DNA of 64,000 nucleotides, from positions 51,484,851-51,548,850 of the forward strand of contig OZ022340.1 in assembly GCA_963989245.1 (NCBI GenBank), read 5' to 3'. The stretch is from Nansenia antarctica. Taxonomy: Eukaryota; Chordata; Actinopteri; Argentiniformes; Microstomatidae. Below the pieces are notes generated by a model that saw only the letters and a program-made list of their open reading frames with translations, had not been told where the DNA came from and did no database searches. The position numbers and the translations under genes were made by a program. This document shows positions 54,198 through 62,524 of the stretch, piece after piece. Numbering within the stretch: the stretch's first letter is position 1; each line of letters starts with the position of its first letter.

Positions 54198-55286
54198 TGT
54201 TGTGAAGGCCCACAGTTTAGAGCCAGTTTTAGTTTCCCCGAAATCAGCCCTTTTGCCCTGTTATTTCCTTTCTTATTTTTCATACTATTTCTGTACGGTT
54301 TATGAAGGTGTATGTATTATTATTGTACTGTTTATGTATATGCTTGATGACGTAGTATATCCGGGGTGTGTCCGTGACCCGGATGTTAGGTTCGGTGGTG
54401 TATATATAAGAGACGGAAGTAGTCCGCGAGTCAGTGTGTGAGGAGAATCAGAACGAGAGAGACCAAACGATAGAGAGTAAAGAGAAGCCAATCTAAGATG
54501 GCGGATTCAGCAACCCGCACACCGTGCAGCAGCTGAAGACGCCAGGAAAGCGATTATTGAGTGTACCACTGTAGCCCGTTTAGTTGTGTTCCCGTTGGAC
54601 CGCCTTGCCAGCAGCCGGCTGTTCAACGTTGGACCAAGCGAGACGCCAGCTGGACATAATCGTCGCCTCCACGAGCGGACTGCGACCGAACACTGACTCC
54701 AGCGGAGCTTCGACGCGGACCACCGGACCTGGGCCCTTCACCTCGTTGTGGACCACGAAGACGGCCCTTTCCCTCCGCGTTGCTACGTCACCCTCCCCCT
54801 TTCGTCTGCTACCTTCATCGACGCACATGCCATCCAACCAGGCCTCAACGCGCACCACAGCCCTGGACTATAAGCCTGTTCAGGCCAGAGACTATGAGTG
54901 AGTGATTGAGTGTGTGTGTGGCCGGCGGGGATGGAATGTATATCTGGGGATGTATACCTCAGTCATGTATAATAAATGTGTTGTTCATATGTGATACCGT
55001 TACCGTGTGTTAGTTGTTTGTATGCTAATGCTAAGTACAAGGCTAATGCTAATGCTAGTTCCAATGCTAAATGCTAATGCTAATTACAAGGCTAATGCTA
55101 CTGCTAGTTCCAATGCTAAATGCTAATGCTAATTCCCATGCTAATGCTAACGATAGTAACTGCTAGTCTAACGGTTTGCTGGCGCCCCCTGCCTGTATCC
55201 TCCTACACTGCCTATTTAGCTCCATTAGTTAGATAACCAGCCCCTTCCTAAATTATACAGTCCTTTTCAGCTACTCCCTGGTTACA
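54198..55286 (+). repeat. 5' LTR of the BEL element
   Basis: 1089 bp, with TATATATAAG near 54401 as TATA box and AATAAA near 54969. The 3' part contains ATGCTAATGCTA-type tandem repeats at 55020-55140. Confidence 0.95.
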
Positions 55287-55288
55287 AT

Positions 55289-55306
55289 TGGTCCTTCGAG
55301 CCGGAT
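55289..55306 (+). other. Primer binding site, tRNA-Tyr
   Basis: TGGTCCTTCGAGCCGGAT, complementary to the tRNA-Tyr 3' end including CCA, two bases after the 5' LTR. Confidence 0.8.
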
Positions 55307-55324
55307 AGGTAGTGTAGTGATAGC

Positions 55325-58300
55325 ATGGCTGAGCGCAGCCAACCAGACCAGACAGTTACCCCCCCTTCTCCGCCCCCTGAGCCAGAGCCACGGCCACAGA
55401 GAGTCCCGCGGTTGCCTCCGAGGTTACAGGAGTATGAGCTTGAGCTCGAAAGCTCACTGAGTGGTAGCGAGGAGCGCACTCCACGGGATACAGTGGTCGG
55501 AGAGGCCGAGGTGTCCGCCGGTGCGCGGGTGGCTAGCACTGAGACAGCCCTCAAAGAGCACCAGCCTGAGGATGAGATGGCAGAACCGCAGGGTTTTGCC
55601 GTGGAAACGGAAGAGCAGGAAGGAGAGGCCCGGTCCGACAGCGCCTGCGGGCGGAAGAGGGAGGGCCTCAGCCTTAACGATCTGCCTCCCAGTACGGCGC
55701 GCTCGAGACCAAGCTCCTGCCGCTCAGTGGCTTCCTCCCGGTCCAGGGTTTCCGTGGGCAGTTCTGCCTCTGGGGCGGATAGCCTGCACTCCAGAGGGAG
55801 TAGTGCCGCGCTGTCCGAATGTATGCGCCAACAGGCCGAGGCGACGTTAGAGCGAGAACGCCTCCAGTTCGAGCGTGAACGAGAGAGGGAACGCATCCAT
55901 TTCGAGCGCGAGCGCCTCCAGATGGGGGCGGCGGAGAGACAGCGCCAGGAGGCGCTAGAACGTGAACGCCTCCAGATGGGGGCGGCGGAGAGACAGCGCC
56001 AGGAGGCGCTAGAACGTGAACGCTTCCAGATGGAGCGCGACCGCCTCCAGATGGAGGGGGCGGAACGCGCGGCGGAGAGGCAGATGGCGAGAGAGCAACT
56101 GCACGCGGAGAAGATGGAGGAAGTGATGCAGACCATGCGCGACGTGTGCATCAGCAGAGCTCCGTCGGCCCGTAGCTCCAGAGCATCATCCGCACGGCCC
56201 TCTCGAGTGCCATCTCCTGAACCCCCCGCCGATGGCTCCATGACCCCCGCCATGACTGTCCAACTACAGGCCCAGCTGACCACCTGGAAAGAAGAGGACC
56301 AGGGACCCGACCGCTACGCGGCCCAGAGGGAGCCAGCGTCGCTGCCCGGGAGGGGAGCCATTCCCCAAGAGCGTAGCACACCCCTAGGTCCTCCAGTGCA
56401 CCAAAATGTATGCAGGCCGGACACCCAGACCGTCACTCCAGCCCCGATCATCCACTACAGGATGTTTCCCCAGGTGGAGGGACCCAAGTTCCCCTTCTTC
56501 AAGGACGAGGACAGGAGCCAGTATGTGGAGCTACGCATCTGCCTAGACACGCTCTTGGACGACTCCTGCTCAGAGTCCTACAAATATGCGATTCTCCTTC
56601 AGCATGTGAGGAACCCCAGAGCCCACAACATGGTTCTGGCCCATGCCTCCGCACCGACACCTTACACCAGAGCGCTCGCCGACTTGGATGCCCGCTACGG
56701 TCGTCCCTGGAACCACGCCCTTGCTGAACTGCAAGCCCTCGAACAGCAGGCCCCCATCAAGGATGACCGGGCGCTGGATGACTTCGCGCTCCGCGTGCAC
56801 ACCTTGGTTGGAATGCTGAAGACGCAGGGCCCAGCTGGCGCCAGCGAGATCAACAGCACCTCCAACGTAGAGCGGCTGCTCCGCAAGATCCCACGCTTCC
56901 GGCAGGAGAGGTTCCGGCGACAGCAGCGCGTTCGTAACCCCGGGAAGTTGGGTCTGAGCATGGCTGCCTTCGCGGAGTTCCTACTGGAGGAAGTGCATGA
57001 CACCAACGTAGACGCCATGGGTTACGCTGAGCCGAAGAAGGAGAGGGAGAAGGGAGACCGCTGGGACGGGCCGAGCTCGAACAGAGGACGCCCAGTAGGA
57101 GTGCTGCACACGGAGGAGGAGCCTCGGAGAGAGAGGACCACCCGACCTGAGGGAAAGGATTCCTCTCAACCCCCTCAAAAGGGACGGAGAGGTCCACCGC
57201 CATGTCCGTACTGCCCCAGCGAGCACTGGTTCAATGAGTGCAGTGACTTCAACAACCTGAGTACCGAGGCCAAGCAGAGGTGGCTCGAGGAGCACAAGAG
57301 GTGCTGGAACTGTGGGCGCGACCATCTGGCGAAGAACTGCACCTTGAGGAGGAAGTGCAACCGCTGTGAGGAGGTCCACCTCCACATCCTACACGAGGTC
57401 TCCCTCGCCAGGTCCACGGAGGGCAACAGAAGCCCTAGGTCCGGTCGCGCACCGGAAGAGGAAACCCCTGTCTACTACCTAGACTCGCCACAGAGCAGCG
57501 GCTCCAAGGTTCTACTGAAGGTGGTGAAGGTCCGACTTCACCACAACAACGCTGTGTACGACACGTACGCCGTTCTAGACGACGGGTCGGAACGGACCAT
57601 CCTTCTCCAGGGGGCAGTGCGCCAGTTGGGGCTCCAAGGGACTGCGGAGAAGCTGACTCTGCGCACGATACGTCGCGACCTTAAAGAGGTCACCGGGGCG
57701 AGAATCAACTTCTCTATCTCCCCGGCGGGGCGGCCGTCGGATAGACATCGGCTTCAGAATGTCTTCACCGCCGACCAGCTAGCGCTCTCCCGCTACGACT
57801 ACCCCCTGGAGAGATTACGCGCAAGATATTCCCACCTACGGCGAGTAGACCTACATCCGATAGAAGGAGCGGAGCCAACCCTTCTCATCGGCTCGGACAA
57901 CGCTGAACTGATCGTGTCGCTCCGTCCTCCGCTGAGAGGACCACGAGGCTGCCCGATGGCTGTTAAGACTGCGCTTGGGTGGGCCCTCCAAGGCGCTACC
58001 GAGGGGAGAGATAGAGACGGGAGAGCTACGTCATCCCTCCATGTCCGAACCGAAGAAGCAAACCAACCAACCGGACCGCCTGGAGTGGAATCTATTGCTG
58101 CCAGTGCACCTGGAACAGTTAGTACCACAAATGGTTCACCACAGGATGACCAACCAAAGAAGAAGCCTCTGTGGACAGAGCATAAGTCTCGGGATGGGAA
58201 GACCTACTTCTACAACACAGAGACTAAACAGTCCTCAGGGGAGAAACCAGACGACCTGAAATCTCCTGCTGAGCAAATGTTGTCTAAGTGCCCGTGGCAG

Positions 58301-59098
58301 GAGTACAAGTCTGACACGGGAAAGCCTTACTACTACAACTCCCAGACTAAGGAGTCCCGGTGGTGGCGCTACCGTGCCATGGCGGCAACAGCTGTTGCCG
58401 AGGAACACCTGCAGGTGGCCATGCACCCTCACGTGGCCGAGGTCAGCATTGACGCACCCGTCAACTCCGTCGAGTACACGTCAGCCATGGAAGTCTCAGC
58501 CAGTATTGTAGACGCCTCCAAGGAGGAAAGGCCGGAGTTGGCGAAGAAAACGTACAAGTGGAACCCAAAAGAGGAGGCCAAGCAGGCCTTCAAAGAGCTT
58601 CTGAAGGAGAATGGTGGTTCATCCAACGCGTCATGGGAGCAAACCATGAGAATGATCATCAACGACCCACGCTACAGCGCCCTGCCCAAGCTGCGTGAGA
58701 AGAAGCAAGCGTTTAAGGCCTACAAGGCTAAGAAGGAGAAGGAACAAGCCAAGCAGCTCAGGAAGAGGAACTGGGAGGCGCTGAAGAGCATTCTGGACCA
58801 CATGGCCAACGTCACCTACCGCACCACCTGGTCCGAGGCCCAGCAGTACCTGCTGGACGACCCCACCTTCGCTGAGTACGAGGAGCTGCAGAACATGGAC
58901 AAGGAAGACGCGCTGATCTGCTTCGAGGAGCACATCCGCGCCCTGGAGAAGGAGGAGAAGCAGAAGACTCTGCTGAGAGAGAGAGACAACTTGTCCGAAG
59001 GTGCCGTGGTACTGGTGATCGACCAGTCCCTTCCACGCGCCGCCTGGCAGACAGGCAGAGGGACCAAGGTCCTATCACCTCATACCTCACGCTGCTAG
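55325..59098 (+). CDS. BEL Gag-protease fused to PRPF40A WW/FF segment and BEL C-terminal tail
   Basis: 1257 open codons from the ATG 19 bases after the primer site. Residues 175-265 form a coiled coil with a duplicated QMGAAERQRQEALERER unit. Residues 380-560 are a BEL Gag core (FPFFKDEDRSQYVELRICLD). Zinc knuckles are around 625-680 (CWNCGRDHLAKNC). The protease AVLDDGSERTILL is near 749, followed by VKTALGWALQG. From about residue 945 to 1220 the protein is host PRPF40A: first WW (LWTEHKSRDGKTYFYNTETK), second WW (CPWQEYKSDTGKPYYYNSQT), first FF (EEAKQAFKELLKE...INDPRYSAL) and another FF (ALKSILDHMANVTYRTTWSE). After LLRER comes a BEL end (VVLVIDQSLPRAAWQTGR), then stop. The PRPF40A part has no introns. 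WW1 has lost its second tryptophan (KQSSGEKPDD), WW2 is cut after ESRW, and one FF domain is missing. Confidence 0.93.
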   Translation: MAERSQPDQTVTPPSPPPEPEPRPQRVPRLPPRLQEYELELESSLSGSEERTPRDTVVGEAEVSAGARVASTETALKEHQPEDEMAEPQGFAVETEEQEGEARSDSACGRKREGLSLNDLPPSTARSRPSSCRSVASSRSRVSVGSSASGADSLHSRGSSAALSECMRQQAEATLERERLQFERERERERIHFERERLQMGAAERQRQEALERERLQMGAAERQRQEALERERFQMERDRLQMEGAERAAERQMAREQLHAEKMEEVMQTMRDVCISRAPSARSSRASSARPSRVPSPEPPADGSMTPAMTVQLQAQLTTWKEEDQGPDRYAAQREPASLPGRGAIPQERSTPLGPPVHQNVCRPDTQTVTPAPIIHYRMFPQVEGPKFPFFKDEDRSQYVELRICLDTLLDDSCSESYKYAILLQHVRNPRAHNMVLAHASAPTPYTRALADLDARYGRPWNHALAELQALEQQAPIKDDRALDDFALRVHTLVGMLKTQGPAGASEINSTSNVERLLRKIPRFRQERFRRQQRVRNPGKLGLSMAAFAEFLLEEVHDTNVDAMGYAEPKKEREKGDRWDGPSSNRGRPVGVLHTEEEPRRERTTRPEGKDSSQPPQKGRRGPPPCPYCPSEHWFNECSDFNNLSTEAKQRWLEEHKRCWNCGRDHLAKNCTLRRKCNRCEEVHLHILHEVSLARSTEGNRSPRSGRAPEEETPVYYLDSPQSSGSKVLLKVVKVRLHHNNAVYDTYAVLDDGSERTILLQGAVRQLGLQGTAEKLTLRTIRRDLKEVTGARINFSISPAGRPSDRHRLQNVFTADQLALSRYDYPLERLRARYSHLRRVDLHPIEGAEPTLLIGSDNAELIVSLRPPLRGPRGCPMAVKTALGWALQGATEGRDRDGRATSSLHVRTEEANQPTGPPGVESIAASAPGTVSTTNGSPQDDQPKKKPLWTEHKSRDGKTYFYNTETKQSSGEKPDDLKSPAEQMLSKCPWQEYKSDTGKPYYYNSQTKESRWWRYRAMAATAVAEEHLQVAMHPHVAEVSIDAPVNSVEYTSAMEVSASIVDASKEERPELAKKTYKWNPKEEAKQAFKELLKENGGSSNASWEQTMRMIINDPRYSALPKLREKKQAFKAYKAKKEKEQAKQLRKRNWEALKSILDHMANVTYRTTWSEAQQYLLDDPTFAEYEELQNMDKEDALICFEEHIRALEKEEKQKTLLRERDNLSEGAVVLVIDQSLPRAAWQTGRGTKVLSPHTSRC

Positions 59099-59157
59099 AG
59101 CAGCCTAGCCAGTGTGCCTTCTTTAGTTAACTGAAACCGAGGGTTTCATGGGGCGGC

Positions 59158-60246
59158 TGTTGTGAAGGCCCACAGTTTAGAGCCAGTTTTAGTTTCCCCG
59201 AAATCAGCCCTTTTGCCCTGTTATTTCCTTTCTTATTTTTCATACTATTTCTGTACGGTTTATGAAGGTGTATGTATTATTATTGTACTGTTTATGTATA
59301 TGCTTGATGACGTAGTATATCCGGGGTGTGTCCGTGACCCGGATGTTAGGTTCGGTGGTGTATATATAAGAGACGGAAGTAGTCCGCGAGTCAGTGTGTG
59401 AGGAGAATCAGAACGAGAGAGACCAAACGATAGAGAGTAAAGAGAAGCCAATCTAAGATGGCGGATTCAGCAACCCGCACACCGTGCAGCAGCTGAAGAC
59501 GCCAGGAAAGCGATTATTGAGTGTACCACTGTAGCCCGTTTAGTTGTGTTCCCGTTGGACCGCCTTGCCAGCAGCCGGCTGTTCAACGTTGGACCAAGCG
59601 AGACGCCAGCTGGACATAATCGTCGCCTCCACGAGCGGACTGCGACCGAACACTGACTCCAGCGGAGCTTCGACGCGGACCACCGGACCTGGGCCCTTCA
59701 CCTCGTTGTGGACCACGAAGACGGCCCTTTCCCTCCGCGTTGCTACGTCACCCTCCCCCTTTCGTCTGCTACCTTCATCGACGCACATGCCATCCAACCA
59801 GGCCTCAACGCGCACCACAGCCCTGGACTATAAGCCTGTTCAGGCCAGAGACTATGAGTGAGTGATTGAGTGTGTGTGTGGCCGGCGGGGATGGAATGTA
59901 TATCTGGGGATGTATACCTCAGTCATGTATAATAAATGTGTTGTTCATATGTGATACCGTTACCGTGTGTTAGTTGTTTGTATGCTAATGCTAAGTACAA
60001 GGCTAATGCTAATGCTAGTTCCAATGCTAAATGCTAATGCTAATTACAAGGCTAATGCTACTGCTAGTTCCAATGCTAAATGCTAATGCTAATTCCCATG
60101 CTAATGCTAACGATAGTAACTGCTAGTCTAACGGTTTGCTGGCGCCCCCTGCCTGTATCCTCCTACACTGCCTATTTAGCTCCATTAGTTAGATAACCAG
60201 CCCCTTCCTAAATTATACAGTCCTTTTCAGCTACTCCCTGGTTACA
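59158..60246 (+). repeat. 3' LTR of the BEL element
   Basis: 1089 bp, preceded by the purine-rich CATGGGGCGGC. No difference from the 5' LTR was found by eye. Confidence 0.95.
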
Positions 60247-60514
60247 CTTAACATTTTAAGAAGGTTATCACACAACATTTTAAAAATGTTTTTAGAGAAT
60301 GTTATCCTAGAACATTCTGGGAACTTAAAGAAAACTTCCCGCTGAAAACGTTTTCAAGAACATTAGGGCATAATGTTCTAGCAATGTTGTCACTTAACAT
60401 TTTAAGAAGGTTATCACACAACATTTTAAAAATGTTTTTAGAGAATGTTATCCTAGAACATTCTGAGAACTTAAAGAAAACTTCCCGCTGAAAACATTAT
60501 GAGAATGTTCTAGG

Positions 60515-60879
60515 TAGTGTTGTTCCGATACCAATACTAGTATCGGCATGGCCACCGATACGCACAAAAATGCTGGTATCGGTATCGGCGAGTACTTTAC
60601 AAAAACGTAAGTTTATTTATTTTTTTTAATTTAAAAAAAAAATTAAAATACTTAAGTTTTACAAAAACTTTACGAGTTTTACAAAGGTTTTGAGCAGTGC
60701 CAGACTAAGTGTTAGCAATAATTTTACATCGAGGTGAGTATGCGGCTCAAAAAACATGTTTTTTTGTTTTGTTTTTTCAAACGCCGTGGTATCGGATTGG
60801 TACTCGGTATCGGCAAGTACTGCACGGTCAGGTATCGGTATCGGTATCGGGATCAAAAAATGGTATCGGAACAACACTA
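60515..60879. mobile_element. hAT MITE
   Basis: 365 bp with ends TAGTGTTGTTCCGATACC and its inverse, flanked by the perfect 8-bp duplication GTTCTAGG (60507-60514, 60880-60887). Non-coding, rich in GGTATCGG. Inserted in the EnSpm right end. Confidence 0.92.
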
Positions 60880-60931
60880 GTTCTAGGTAACATTCTTTGA
60901 ACATTTTTAGAACCAAAAATTGCTAGCTGGG

Positions 60932-62212
60932 GAAACACCTGTTGTAGGTTAAACATGGTAGTCAAGATTAATTTTTAGGCCTATCTATAATATATTTAAA
61001 TAATATCACTAGTTCTCTGAAGTTTAAATTGAATTGTTTTTCATTTTATATTGTGAGTTTGTTTCGTCTCTTTGTCCCATCTCAATTATTTAACCATTCA
61101 TTTGAGAGCAGGTATAGTGTAAACGTCATTAATGTTTCAAATATGCTGCTTTATTTTTGTATTTAATTAGTTAGATTGAATTGAGTTAGATTGATTCAAT
61201 TTCTTAAATGCTCCTAGTTGAATTCCCATCCAATCATTCCAATACACAATAACAGTGTAACCATGCAATTTTGGCTGAAACTCTAACCATTGAATGCAAT
61301 AAAAACTGCTATAGCTTTGCTCATTTTGTTTTAGTGTGTCAGTGAGAGAAACATTGAGCACTGGTATTGTTTCTATTTTAAACCGTCTTATCTGCAGTGA
61401 TGGAATGGGGGTTCCTATCGTCCTTTGTGGTTGTAAGTCGTCGTCTCTCACGGCTTGGTATCTCTGCCCTCAGATAAGGTCATGTCACTGAGGAGTGCTG
61501 CCTGATGCTCTGACGCTGCTTTTGGTCCTCCGTTTATCCAGCCGGATAGACAGTCACATCGTTAAGTTGACTTGACTGAATTCTTGTTTATTATTATTCG
61601 TCTTTATAATTATTACTTCCTGTAGTCCTTTTCGTTGTTTATAGTATACTGTTTGTTTTTCGTTGTTTATAGTATACAGTTTTTTTGTTTTGTTTATTTT
61701 TTGAACCTTCCTCTTCTGTTGACGGTCAAATCTGACCGAATGACTTTGTTTGTAATCATAAATATTGTGTTTTTCATCCCATTGCCTCAAGACCTTATGT
61801 TATCCTCCACCCTAGGCCCCTGAGCATATACACTTGATTGCATTGAATTGCATTGCATTTTGGGGGATTTATTGAACCGTGTCACACCTATGATGTTTCC
61901 GGTCAGAATTGACCGCCATAGGAAATGAATGGGCAATAAAAAATAAAAATAAAAAATAAATCAATACATCCCATACAACAATGGAACGGGAAGAATCTCA
62001 GCTACAACACTAACTAAATAATTTCCATCTACAGTACACACAGCCTACATGGCAGGCATTTGTATAATATACAGTAATATACAGTAAACACTATCTTTGA
62101 ACTTGCTGCAAAATTATAATATGAAAGGGGGACATTTTGGTGCACACCAGTACACAGAGGTGTCTGGGCTATCTCCTCATTCTCCTTATATGGCTGCCAT
62201 AATGTGACCTGA

Positions 62213-62216
<4 letters not shown>
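60932..62216. other. No gene seen; probably upstream or intron 1 of the ryanodine receptor
   Basis: AT-rich, with two near-repeats of CGTTGTTTATAGTATAC(A/T)GTTT at 61633-61683. No first exon of the downstream gene was recognised. Confidence 0.5.
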
Positions 62217-62251
<35 letters not shown>

Positions 62252-62252
62252 T

Positions 62253-62294
<42 letters not shown>

Positions 62295-62348
62295 TGGTGT
62301 GTGTGTGTGTGTGTGTGTCTGATGTGTGTGTGGGTGGTGTGTGTGTGG

Positions 62349-62383
<35 letters not shown>

Positions 62384-62434
62384 TGTGTCTGTGTCTGATG
62401 TGTGTGTGGGTGTGTGTCTGGTGTGTGTCTGTTG

Positions 62435-62465
<31 letters not shown>

Positions 62466-62502
62466 TGTGGTGTGTGTCTGGTGTGTGTGTGTGTGTGTGT
62501 GA
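62217..62502. repeat. (TG)n microsatellite with TCTGG/TCTGATG interruptions
   Basis: About 285 bp of TG repeats ending 23 bp before an exon acceptor; it forms most of the 3' end of the intron. Confidence 0.95.
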
Positions 62503-62524
62503 TGTGCTCTCCGCCTCTGGTCAG

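Larger units (their letters stand above)
54198..60246 (+). mobile_element. BEL/Pao LTR retrotransposon carrying a host PRPF40A segment
   Basis: Two 1089-bp LTRs (54198-55286, 59158-60246) in direct orientation, starting TGTTGTGAAGG and ending GGTTACA, look identical throughout. The 5-bp duplication CTTAA lies at 54193-54197 and 60247-60251. A primer binding site TGGTCCTTCGAGCCGGAT at 55289 complements the tRNA-Tyr 3' end. One 1257-codon frame fills the interior. RT, RNase H and integrase are absent, so it must depend on a helper element. It is inserted in the right arm of the EnSpm. Confidence 0.95.
40841..60931 (+). mobile_element. Large EnSpm/CACTA transposon
   Basis: About 20 kb from CCCAGCTAGCGGGGAATG to CAAAAATTGCTAGCTGGG. 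Subterminal repeats of the AACGTT/GGAACATT type occupy 40841-41417, 45957-46440 and 46815-47305 on the left, and 53770-54197, 60252-60514 and 60888-60931 on the right. It carries a tnp2-type transposase and a second spliced gene. It was invaded by a Gypsy (41418-45952), a BEL (54198-60246), a SINE and a hAT MITE. The 2-bp flanks (CA and GA) do not match, so ends may have been altered. At 41282 a second left terminus (CCCAGCTAGGAGGGAATG) abuts the first. Confidence 0.8.

Noticed and set aside
55282..56283. 333-codon frame antisense to the BEL Gag
   Set aside because: Shadow of the GC-rich coiled-coil repeat region; the sense frame has clear domains.
40841..60931. Matching target duplication for the large EnSpm
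   Set aside because: Flanks end in CA on the left and start GA on the right. They do not match, so no duplication is claimed.
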